Shown piece by piece: positions 32,521 to 45,754 of a DNA stretch of 64,000 nt. Position numbers and translations under genes: made by a program. Origin of the DNA: Elgaria multicarinata webbii (taxonomy: Eukaryota > Chordata > Lepidosauria > Squamata > Anguidae); NCBI RefSeq assembly GCF_023053635.1, contig NC_086172.1:11871501-11935500 (forward strand), given 5' to 3'. The notes below the pieces were generated by a model. That model was not told the origin of the DNA. It made no database searches and saw only the letters and a program-made list of their open reading frames with translations. How positions within the stretch are numbered: position 1 is the stretch's first letter; every line of letters begins with the position of its first letter.

Positions 32521-33282
32521 GTATGTGCATGCTGACAATTTCGGCTAAATGTTTTTCTGGAGGGAAAGGTTTTTTCAAACAAAGGGGAACGGTATTAAAG
32601 GCAAAACTGAAGTACTTTGGCCACATAATGAGAAGACAGGATACCCTGGAGAAGAGGCTGATGCTAGGGAAAGTGGAAGGCAAAAGGAAGAGAGGCCGAC
32701 CAAGGGCAAGATGGATGGATGATATTCTGGAGGTGACAGACTTGACCTTGGGGGAGCTAGGGTTGGCGACAGCCGACAGAAAGCTCTGTCGTGGGCTGGT
32801 CCATGAAGTCACGAAGAGTCGGAACCGACTGAACGAATAAACAACAAAAGAGCTTCCTATTCTTAGTTGAACTTGTAAAACAAAGAGGTATAACCTTCAT
32901 CCAGGAGGATGGGACATTTATACAACATTTATTTATATAAAAAGTGTCATTTGTCACTGTAATGCTTTCAAATATCTGAAATAAAAGAGTGGCATTTATT
33001 CTCTGTGGGCACCCAGTGGTTTAAATGCTGGTGGCTTTAAACATCTGCATCTATTAAATACAGAATTGGGTATGTTGATGTCATTTCTATCCATTTCTTT
33101 TTCATAGACTATTCTCCCACAAAATATTTTTGTGGGAATGGGTTTCGCTTTCTTCAGTATTATGTATGTTGTTTGTGCGTTTTATGGAACAGTTTTTTTA
33201 AAACTTTGCGTACTGTATTTTAGTGCTTTAATCTTTGTAAAACACCCAGAGAGCTTTGGCTATGGGGATGTATAGAAATACA

Positions 33283-33322
<40 letters not shown>

Positions 33323-33421
33323 GCCATCATCACCATCATCATCATCATCATCAAAAGGCAGCATGATTTGACAAAGCCCAACATGTTCATTTAGAAAAAC
33401 GGCCATGACTGAGAAAAGAGA

Positions 33422-33479
<58 letters not shown>

Positions 33480-36400
33480 TGTTGCTACTCTGAACTCTAG
33501 GATGACATTATCAGTGATCTTTTCCATCAACAGGTACTGTGTGGAGAACATTACAGAATGATAACTAGGAGCAATTCATGGTATTTCATCTCAGCGGGGA
33601 GATTTTGTTTCTTCCCTTGGTGACTGATGGCCAAATAACTCCTCAGCATAAATAAGAAAGGGGTGATTTAAACCTGCTTTAAACTGGATGCAAAGGGTTA
33701 TTCCTAGGAAATCTACAATGATCCAGGATTAGACGGAATACAGCTGCTGTGTTTCCTGTAAATAGAATCTTAGAGGGAATAAACCCAGGGCCTAACTACA
33801 TGTGGCATTGATGATGCAATTATTAATCACTGTGTGTGTTTTCCCCTTCAAATAAATACCCACCAGGTACATAGAGGAGAGGGACTGTTATTGTGATTGC
33901 TTCCCTCTTCAGCCAAAATCTTTGTGAAAATTGCCCTCCCTGCATGACAATTAGCATTAGGGAGAAAGAAAATCCCATTACCACCAATGGGAGGTTTTGT
34001 TCCCCTAATACTAAGTGTTTCATGGGGGGGGGGGGGTGGAATTCATGGAGAATGCAAATAAAGATGGAAGGCTTAGACCTCCCCATCCCAGGTGCTGCAT
34101 CTTGATAATAATTCCTACCTCCCCACTGTATCATGAGTAATGGAACTAAGTGAAGAGACCAAGGGCGCCTTTACATTAAGTAGGGTGACCACATGAAAAG
34201 GAGGACAGGGCTCCTATATCTTTAACAGTTGCATAGAAAAGGGAATTACAGCAGGTGTCATTTATATATATGGAGAATCTGGTGAAATTCCCTCTTCATC
34301 ACTACAGTTAAAGTGCAGGAGCTATACTAGAGTGACCAGATTTAAAAGAGGGCAGGGCACCTGCAGCTTTAACTGTTATGATGAAGAGGAAATTTCACCA
34401 GGTTCCTCATATATGCAAATGACACCTGCTGAAATTCCCTTTTCTATGCAACTGTTAAAGATACAGGAGCCCTGTCCTCCTTTTCATATGGTCAACCTAC
34501 ATTAAGGAGAAATTGCTTTGCTTACTCGGGATGTTTGTGCTTCCTGCTTTTTAACGCAATTGTTATACACTTCATTATATGGATAGAGAGGGGTGACCAC
34601 ATGGCTTGAATGGAATACTTCCCCTCTGTTCAGTTCCATTCAGACAGCGCCATCTAGTGGCAGAAGACTCCACTTTTTTCAGATGTTGCCACTTTAAAAG
34701 TAGTTCTTTTCATGACAAATTTTCCAACAAATGTCGCGGGAGACGTCCTGGTTTTTCATAATGGTGTTTAAAAGACCTGCAAACTTTTCTGAGTGGCCAA
34801 TCATGAACATGCAATAAATTGGTCATTTAGAAGAGCTCTTGGGGTGTAGTAAAGGAACAGGAAGTGCTTTAGCATTCTTCTGTCCGGCGAGGTGATGTTT
34901 GCCCTGTCCTGGACGGGGTTGCACTCCCCCTAAAGGATCGGGTCTGTAGTTTGGGGGTGCTCTTGGATCCAGAACTGTCACTTGAGGCACAGGTGAACTC
35001 AGTGGCAAAGAGCACCTTTTATCAGCTCAGGCTGATATACCAGCTGCGCCCTTATCTGGACAGAGATAGCTTAGCTACAGTTATCCATGCTCTGATAACC
35101 TCTCGTTTGGATTACTGCAATGCGTTATACGTGGGGCTGCCTTTGAAAACGGTCCGGAAACTTCAACTGGTGCAAAACAGGGCAGCAAGGTTATTAACAG
35201 GGAATGGCCGGCGAGATCACATTACGCCAGTCCTTTTACAACTTCACTGGCTGCCAGTCCAGGTCCGGGCCCAATTCAAAGTGCTGGTATTAACATTTAA
35301 AGCCCTAAACGGTTTGGGGCCAGGTTATCTGAAGGAACGCCTCCTCCCATATGTACCTACCTGGACCTTAAGATCATCTACAGGGGCCCTTCTCCATGAG
35401 CCCCTGCCAAAGGAAGTGAGGCAGGTGGCTACTAGGAGGAGGGCTTTCTCCGCTGTGGCACCCCGGTTGTGGAACGAGCTCCCCAGAGAGGTCCGCTTGG
35501 CGCCTACACTGTACTGCTTTCGTCGCCAGCTGAAGACCTTTTTATTCACTCAGTATTTTAACACTTAATTTTAACTTAAATTTAAATTTTACTGTTTTAA
35601 CTCTGTATTTAATCCTATATCAACTTTGCTGTGTGGTTTTATCCTGGTTGCGCTTTTTATACTGTATTTCGTAATTGTGTTTTAAACTGTTGGGTGTTTT
35701 ATTGTGGTTTTAATTTTTGTGAACTGCCCAGAGAGCTTCGGCTATTGGGCAGTATAAAAATTGTAATAAATAAATAAATAAATAAATAGCATTTAATTTT
35801 TAAAAACACACAACATGATTGCTAATTGTGTTGTTCATGTCATCCCATCGTAAGCAACATGTGTTGTAAGGCCTTGTCACACCGCAAACCTGTTAGTACC
35901 CAAATACGATGTTTTTGTCAGGAACTGATGGGCTGGGAGACTGTCTATCCGTCTTCTTTGCCCCATGGCGGTTGCGCAGTGGGCCTGAGTCGGTTATACG
36001 ATGCAGCTGCTGACCTGCAGCCACTGAGGAGCTTTTCCCCAAAGCTGCACCTTAAAAAAGTCAGGGACTTAACCTGACTTTTTCCTTTGAAGTGAGGTCA
36101 CCATAGCCCTTCCACCATGTGACCTCACTTCGGCATCAAGCCGGTGTGATTCTGAGGTGGATGACGACCGCTGATTGGTCGCCGGAAGCCAGGAAGAGGG
36201 CAGGGGACGAGCTTGAGTACCCAGATGAGCAAAGGAAAACCCTGCGCTCCATCCTGCATGGAGATTTCCCATCTTCACTACGCAGCAGCAATACTACGGG
36301 GTTTCAGGGGGAAGCAGCGGCGAAGCAGTGCAGTAGGATGAGATGGGATGGATGCAACTCAATTGAACCTGAACTTGTGGGTAGGATTCAACCCCCTCAA

Positions 36401-39400
36401 CCTCCACTCCTCTTCACACTAAGATGGGCACACTTGACATCCAATGAAAGTTCCCTATGTGGGCATTCTCAGGGAAGAGAATGGGAAACCTTGTGAATAC
36501 AGAACTCTGGATCATGGTCTGTTATTACAAAGGGGAATGGAATTAAAATTCAACAAAATTAAGCTAATGAGAGCCGGGTTGATTAAAACCAATGGCGTGC
36601 ACCAGCTAAAGTAAATGCAATGCTTGATGGGTAGGAGAACTCTAAAACGGCGGACAGGAAGAGCCCAGACCACAAGGGAAACTAAATTGGGCTGGGGAGG
36701 AAGCAAAATTGGATTCTTAGGTACTGAAAAGGGATCTGTCAAAGCAGAAGCATTTCTGGTGGTGGGTGGGGGGAATTCTAAGTGCCTTTACAGCAACAAA
36801 AAGAGCAAAATATGTGACATTCACTCCATTTTCTTCCATAATGTTATTTATTATATTTATTTATTTATTTATTGCATTTTTATACCGCCTAATAGCTGAA
36901 GTTCCCTGGGCAGTTCACAGAAATTAAAACCATTCAAAGTATAAAACTAACGGTATAAAAAAAATGATATACAATACAATATAAAAGCACAACCAGGATA
37001 ATGTTATTTTCTTTTTTAAAGAAAATTTATACCCCGTTGAGTGGAGACTAAAACCCTGATCTCCCGAGTCCCAGCTCAAAATTATAATCACTATACCACA
37101 CTGGCCCTGTTCAGACAACATGCTAAACTATGATAGTTAAGCATTCTGAGCTAAACATTATGGCTTAGCATGTCGTGCGAACTATTCCTAAACATGGTGG
37201 CTACATAACCATAGTTTAAACATGCTCACTAACCACTTGCTGCAAAAGGACTAGTGGCTTATCCATGGCTTAGCATGTTGGCTGAACTGGCCTAAAGGCT
37301 CACACGTTATACAGTAATCCAACCTGAAAGTGGCTAACAGTGCAATCACAGCCACGTCTACCTTGAAGTAAGTCCCACTGAGCTCACTGGGACTTACTCT
37401 CAGGTAAGTGTGTATAGGATTGCAGCTTAAGGCATGAATGTCTGAGGCTACGGTTGTTTTCAGATGAGACACTTACCATATTGCTGCCCTGGCTTAAAAC
37501 ACAGAATTTTCGGGGGGAGGAACTGCTGCTAACTCTCCCACGTTTCCTCACTACTTCTTCCATCTTTTTTCTTGCCACGGTAAATCCATTCAGGAAGAAA
37601 AGATGGAGTCGCTGGAGACCTTTAGATTGGGAGCTCTTGGAGCCACCCATCTAGGAGATAGAGGTGAGGGCCGCCTTCCTCAACTTGATGCCCTCCATAT
37701 GTGCCTGGCTGGGCATGCTGGGAGTTGTAGTCCAACACATCTGGAAGGCACTGAGTTGGGGAAAGCAGCCCTAGCTCAGGACTGCTGTTGTGGGAAGGCT
37801 TTTTCACCAGGAGCACGCTGGCTATATGGGCTTGACTAACCAGGAGAATATATATGGCAAGTTTCTCTAAGGTAGGGTGACCATACGAAAAGGAGGACGG
37901 GGCTCCTGTATCTTTAACAGTAATGTAGGAAAGGGAATTTCAGCAGGTGTCAATTGAAGAGTGTGAAATTCCCTCTTCATCACAACAGTTAAAGCTACAC
38001 TAGCTATAGTAGAGGGGCCAGATACAAAAGAGGGCAGGGCTTCTGCAGCTTTAACTCTTGTGATGAAGAGGGAATTTCACCCTCTTCAATTGACACCTGC
38101 TGAAATTCCCTTTCCTACATTACTGTTAAAGATACAGGAGCCCTGTCCTCCTTTTCATATGGGCACCCTACTCTAAGGCCACAGCTGGACCTAAGGTTTA
38201 TCCTGGGATCATCCAGGGTTCGCCCTGCCTGAGCACTGGATCCCCTGTGTGTTACCTAGATGAACAGGTTTGACCCCTGGACAATCCAGGGATAAACCTT
38301 AGGTTTAGCTATGGCCTCAGTCTGACAGATGGGATAGCTAGGGGAAATACATATTTCTAGGCATGCGTTGTAACAGACACAAGAGGAAGGAGAAGTAACA
38401 TTTTAGGGAAGTTACATGCAGGCTACTCCTTAATTTTCTATCTCTGCCTTTCCCGTGGCCCACTAAAACAACCCGCATTATTCATCTGGCAAGAACTTTT
38501 GCCTTGGTTCTGCACTTCGACAGAGTGAAAGAATCTGCTTCGGCCACAAATGAGACTTCACTAAGATTTGTTTGGCTTCAACAACTGCCCAAATCTTTCC
38601 AGTCTACCTGAGAAAATAAAGCAATGGTCACAGAATTAATTCTTGTCACAGAATTAATTCTTCTAAATTTGAAGGGAGTTATTGATAATTGGTGAATATT
38701 TCTGTTTGTTAGTTTATTTTATTTATTTATTATTGCATTTATATCCCACCTTTTTTCCTGTTAAGGAACCCAAGGCAGCATACAGAATCCTCCTCCCCTC
38801 CATTTTATCCTCACAACAACAACCCTGTGAGGTAGGTTAGGCTGAGAGTCTGCGACTGGCCCAAAGTCACCCAGTGGGTTTTCATGGCTGAGTGGAGATT
38901 AGAACCTGGATCTCCCAACTCCCAGTCCAACACTCTAGCCACTACACCACACTAGCTTGAAGAAATGTATATCCTGCTTTACCTTAAAAACAAAGAAACA
39001 CCGAAGTAGCCAAACAATAAGGAAATGATACAAAAACAAAGATAAATAGAGAAATTAATCAGAGAGACAGTAAAAACAGTTTTTTAAAGAAGTCGGCCAA
39101 CTAAAAACTATGAGCAATACAGAAACAAAACCACACCTTCCCCAAATAGGTACACTCCAGACGTTTTGGACCAGAACTCTCAGAATTCTTGCCTATTGGC
39201 CATTATGGCTGGGACTGATGGGAGATGTTCAAAACATCTGGAGGGCACCACCAAGTCGGCAAAGGCTGGTTTAAACACTGCCAAATAGAAAGATCTTTGC
39301 CATCTGGTGGAAAGCTAGAGAAGGACTGGTAACTGGGGAAAGAACAGAAAGAATAATGTTCACAATGAAGGGATATAAGACGTGGGATCCCCCAAGGATC

Positions 39401-39907
39401 GGAATTTGGACCAGTGATTCTTAAGTTGTTTAGAAATGATGCTGGTTTTAACCTATAAAACCCTCCCTGGCTTGGGACTGCAATACCTGATGGAACGCCT
39501 CTCCCGACATGAACCTACCCGTACACTGTGCTCAACATCTAAGGTCCTCCTCCGAGTGCCTACTCCGAGGGAAGTTCGGAGGATGGCAACAAGGGAAACA
39601 GCCTTTTCAGTGGTGGCCCCCCGACTGTGGAATGATCTCCCCGATGAGGCTCGCCTGGCGCCAACATTGTTATCTTTCAGGCGCCAGGTCAAGACTTTCC
39701 TCTTCTCCCAGGCATTTAACAGCATTTAATAGCGCTAAGTTTGTTTTTTAACGGACCCCCAGAACTGTTGTTTTTAAATGGATACTGTTGTTTTTATACT
39801 GTTGTTCTTATGTTTAAAATTTTGTATACTTTTAATGTTTACTGTTTTTAACTTTTGTAAACCGCCCAGAGAGCTTCGGCTATGGGGTGGTATATAAATG
39901 TAACAAA

Positions 39908-39954
<47 letters not shown>

Positions 39955-40229
39955 AATCTAGAGTTAGGGGTGAGCATTGAGGTGGCCAAGTTTGTGGATA
40001 TCAAATTATTGAAGGTGATAAAAAAGGACTGTGAGGTGCTCCAAAAGGATCTTTCCAAAATGGGGGAACGGGCATCAAAACACAAAACGCCGTTCAATGA
40101 ACCTAAGTTTAAAGCAAAGGGGCAATCAGTTGTAACTTTGCATATACACTGATGGGGTCTGAGCTGACAATGGCTGACTAGGAAAGGGATCTTTGGGTTG
40201 TGGTAAATAGTTCAATGGAAATGTTGACC

Positions 40230-40273
<44 letters not shown>

Positions 40274-41249
40274 CAGCAGTGAAAAAGTTACATTCTGCAT
40301 TAGGGGGTCATCAGGAAAGGTGTTGAGAATAAAAATGCCAATATTGTACAAATCTATGGTGTAACCACAATCAAAATATTATGTACAGTCTGATTGATAC
40401 ACCTCAGAGAAATAGGATTTGCGGGGGGGGGGGGGGCAATATTGAAGAGCTTGAAAAAAGTGGAGAGAAAAAACAACCAAAATAATCTGGAGCCTAGAAC
40501 AGCTCCCCTATGAGGAATGGTTACATATGGGGAACGGTTACACATGGGGCTTTTGGTTTTGAAAAAGTTGAGGAAGGGACAACATGGTAGATGAAATTAT
40601 GCATGGTGTGGAGAATGTAGATGGAGAGATCCCCCCCCTTACACTAAACCCAAGGATCCAATGAAGCTGAATGATGGAAGATTTAGGACAGACAAAAAGA
40701 AGGTCATCTTCATACAGTCTATAAAATGCCCACCAACAGGCGGTTTTAAAAGGCAAATTGCTGGTGGATAAAGTTATCAATGCCTACTGGTCTTGATGGC
40801 TATAATATGCACTCTCTAGGATCAGAGGCAGCAGGCCTAGGAAGGCCAGTTGGTCTGACCCACCAGGGCCCTTTTTGCTTTTAAGCATTAGTACTCTCAC
40901 TGAGAAGGGCTTCTCCTGCGTCCCCTCCAAATGTACCACTGATCCTGCCAGGATACAGAGAACTTTTTCTGCCAATCAAAATACATGGGATTTGTAGACC
41001 AAACCATCTGGAAGGCACCAGGACACCTGACCCCAGGCACTATGCTCAAACCCAGAACTGTGCCTGTCCCATACTGATTTTTTTGTGCTGCTGTTATGCT
41101 AGCAGTGAGTGAGAACTGTGAATTAGATAAGAAGTAATTCTATTTATAAAACTTCTCATAACAAGGGATAGTACCTTGTGGTTTTGTTTCTGCAGTGCTT
41201 AGTTTGTAAGAAGAAAAATGCTGAGTTTGCTGCTTAAACCTGCAGGGAA

Positions 41250-41325
<76 letters not shown>

Positions 41326-42805
41326 TATCACCCATAGCTGAAGCTCTCTGGGTGGTTTACAAAAGTTAAATTATGTGATTTGCATGTACATTCTGCTTCT
41401 GAATCTCATGTGAGTACAGTTGTGATCCATCCGTGGTGAAGGGGAGGCTCTCTTTACAAGCTCAGGGACACTTTCTTGAATTTCACATATTTCATATAGT
41501 CCTCCTCCTGAAGCTGTAGGAGTGTCTATGGCTTCGGGAGGGAGACTTCAAAAAATCCTGTGGTCCCTGGGACATCTCTAGGGACCATAGGACTGCTCTC
41601 TGAAGCAAGAAGGATCTACACTAACACTTTATAACGGTATTGAAGTGCATTGACAACTGTTGGGGCCCAAGACACATTCCATATACTGTTTTCAAACTGC
41701 TTTCATAGTGTTTGATGTAGATCTGGCCTAACTTATCCTAATCACAAGTAATTACCATCTTCTGTCTTATAATCAGGGTATATACCGTTTTTAAAAGCCG
41801 GTTTTAAAGCTGTAGAGCTGAGCATTCCTGTTTTCTTAATATGTACACATGAAATTTTCCCGTGCCTTTGAAAAAAACCAAGAAGCCAGGATCGTGTGAG
41901 AAATTAAGCAACTAAGTGAATTGCTTCACGTTGTATACAGAGAACTGTGAGATTCTGAGTGACCACAAACTGTGTTCTAATCTAACGATTCTTCCACCAT
42001 AACCAATACTCCTTCTTCTGAAGCTGCACCCACTTCTGCTATTCTTCAGACTATTACATGGATTGTTAATGTGCACTTGATGCAAAAAAATAATAATAGA
42101 ATTCTCCAAGGTAATATAATATTGAAAGGGTCCAGTTACTCTTCTAATTCTAGGAATAGGCAACACATTTTAATAGGCAACACATTTAGTTCTCCCAGCC
42201 CCCCCCTTCAAGAACTTGGAGCCCCCACATAGACGAAGGAGGCAAGAGAAATCAGCGCATAGTTAAACAATGGAATTCAAGATGTGGTGAGGGCCACCAA
42301 TTTGGATGGCTTTAGAAGGGAGCTAGACAAACTGCTGGAGTTAGAAGGCTATCGTAGTCCTGCTGGCTATGTGCTACTTCCAGTATCAGAGGCAGTTAGC
42401 CTATATACACCATTTGCTGGGGAAGATGGGTGGGAGGGAGTTGTTGCACCATGTCCTGCTTGTGGGTCCTTGGTCAACAATTGGTTGGCCACTGTGTGAA
42501 CCAAGTGCTGGACTAGATGGACCCTTGGTCTGATCCAACATGGCTGTTCTTCTTATGTTCTTAGAAACAATCTTATCTTGGGGGACACTCACCAGAGGCA
42601 GCAATAGGTACTTTCTTGACCCTAGGAAGTATATTGATTGGCATTGCTGCTTGCTGCTATTGATGCTACGCAAGTGATCAGCTGTAAATTTTGCCACTCA
42701 GCCCAACCTGCAGACTCCCCTCCAGGCTTATTATGGCCATTGACACCACGGCTGCATGAATCTATCCTCCCTTCATTCTTTCCTTGGACACTATTTCTTT
42801 TCTTT

Positions 42806-42841
<36 letters not shown>

Positions 42842-45709
42842 GTTATTAATATTTTTACTGATTTTTTCCCCAAAAGGAAATCAACAACAGCATACTAAAC
42901 TGATACTATCATCTGTTGACAGTATCTCTTAGACTGTTGGCAATGCCACTAACAATGACAAAAATTCCCCTTCAAAATTCATTTCCAGCACATCTCAAAA
43001 TACCCCCTTTCCCCTTTTTAAAATCGTTTTATTTGCAACACAAAAGTAACAACAACAAGCAAAGCAAAAAAGGTGGAGGGGGAAAAATTCATCTCATGCA
43101 ACGTATGAATATACAGTAATCTAGGGTGACCATATGAAAAGGAGGACAGGGCTCCTGTATCTTTAACAGTTGCATAGAAAAGGGAATTACCGTAGGTGTG
43201 ATTTGTATATATGGAGAACCTGGTGAAATTCCCTCTTCATCACAACAGTTAAAGGTGCAGGAGCTATACTAGAGTAACCAGATTTAAAAGAGGGCAGGGC
43301 ACCTGCAGCTTTAACAGGTGTGATGAAGGGGAAATTTCAGCAGGTTCTCCATATATACAAATGAAACCTGCTGAAATTCCCTTTTCAATACAACTGTTAA
43401 AGATACAGGAGCCCTGTCCTCCTTTTCATAGGGTCACCCTACAGTAATCATTAACATCTCCCTTGATATAAGGAAATGAAAAAGACAAGAAAACACAAGG
43501 GGGGGAAGGGTTAACATTTTCATTTTAAATATATAGATGAATATAAGTAGTCCATCTATAAAAATAAGCATCCGTATGACTTTGTGTTGAATACAGGTTT
43601 GTAAATTACACAGCCAATGTCTTTATTGTCTTGCATCAGTGAGAGGGAATCAGGACACTTTGACAGTTGTGGGAGATATGCTCAAATGTAGCAAGAGTAG
43701 TAAGATCTTCAACCCGTTCAGTGATAGGTGATAGGGGCTTTTCTTTCCAAGCTTTGAGTAGAACTCTCTTTGCAACTATAAAGGCTCTCAGTATCCACTT
43801 TTGCTGTCCATCTGTCAAACGGTGTCAAATGGTACAAACGGTGATGTACATTCACTATTATCACAAGTTTTTCAAGAACCAAATTTATATGAGCAATAAC
43901 TTTCAGCCATTCCCACAATATACTCAATGGCCCTGTTCAGAAGACACCTTAAACCACAGTTTTAACCACGGTGAGTAAGGCAAAAAGCCTTATTCATCGT
44001 GGTTAAAGCCGTGGTTTGAGGTGTCTTCTGGATGGGCCCAGTGGGTCATTTCATGAGTCGTTCCTTTGTTAGCATCTATCAGAGCTAGCCAGCATCTTCT
44101 TAGGAAGCCTGGGTAGTGTCTAATATATGTGAAACATAATTTTTGTTGAAAAAGCCTCCATTTAAAATTTTAATGTATTAAATAGTACATATGGAGGTGA
44201 AGGCAACTTTGGATTGATTAAACTGTATAGAGTTTAACTGTATAGAGCATTCCAGTTCCTTATTCCATTCGTCTCTGACCATCTGAACATCTACTTTACT
44301 ATTTTAAACATTATGTTCCTACGTTGCCCATTTTATGAAGTAGTAAGAGATAAAACACTGGGTCAGATTATTGCCAAATTCACGGGTTCTGAAGCAGAAT
44401 ATATTTACTCTCTGCTGGTAGATTCACTTCCTTGTGTAGCTATCAAGTGGCCATTTTCTGATTCTTAAAATGAGGAAGAGAAATATATCTATTAATCTTG
44501 TCAGACATTTTGCTAAATTGTAGTTTAGGATTAGTTTTAATATCAGCATTGTTTCTATTATGGCCATAACGACAAGTAGACATGCAGGTTTTTATCATTC
44601 TGTTTGCATTAGTAATTAATTGCTGTTGCTTTTATGTATGCTGTATATATGCTATATTATTCTTAAGTGCCTGTTTTGAGTACCTGTGTAATGACTTTTG
44701 GTTACAACAATAAACTAAACTACTACTACACTCCAAAAGACTTTTAGAGTCTTTCTGCATGAAGCTTTTATTGTGCACTCAGGATACTTTACTCATGGTA
44801 ATTTGCAGGTACTTTACATGACGCTGTCATCCTCCAGGGCCTCTCCCATGCTTTGCAACCATTATCATGATTTTTCCCTAATGAGGAAAATCTAATATTA
44901 TTTAGAAATAGCAGAATGAGAGTCTCCTGTAATTGCAGAATTCTGCTATTTCACACTGGAAAAAGCGTGTGCAAAGGAGCTGATCCTAATCCCACAAAGA
45001 ACCCAAAAGCAGAAATCTTGGTAAAGGTGTGGGATAAAAGTCTCATGTAGAAATGCCCTTATTAGACAGCTATTGTAGGTTTAACTTTCTGCAAGGAACC
45101 AATTAATTCCTCTAACAGTGCGGGAGGTGCTGAAGTATCTCGGAATATCCTTGGTGAACAATTGCAATCCTCACTGGACTCATGTTCGTATACAATTCTC
45201 TTTCCAACAAGTAGCTATTGTATATTGATCCACCCGTTTCCAAAAAGGACTCCATATTCCTTTAGGCACCTCTAACTGAAGATCCTCATTCCATTTATTG
45301 ATATTCCCTGGTTGTTCATATTTATGTTCAACAAGATAATCGCTTTAAGGTTAATGCTGTATTTTATATTGTCTTTTAGAATCTGTTTGTAAGGGATTGG
45401 AAGGTACAACTTTATAGATTGTCCCTTCTGTGCTGTCACAGGATGCATAGATAATGTCATCTTAATTGGTTTGAATGCAGGGTAGCATGTTTAACAACTG
45501 GAAACCAATGTGGGTAGTTCTGTCAGAAGATGCAGTTGAAGTCTTTAAGAAGAAGACTGACAACAGTCCTAAAGGAATGATTCCTCTAAAGGGAAGCACC
45601 CTGACAAGCCCCTGCCAGGATTTTGGTAAAAGGATGGTGAGTATATATGTCTTCTCAAGTACCCTGACGAAAGCAGGTAGAACATGAGAAACACTATGCT
45701 GGGTCAGAC

Positions 45710-45754
<45 letters not shown>

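Noticed and set aside
34951-35568. 205-codon frame as a possible host gene
   Set aside because: It is the reverse-transcriptase C terminus of an L2-type LINE with the matching 3' tail.
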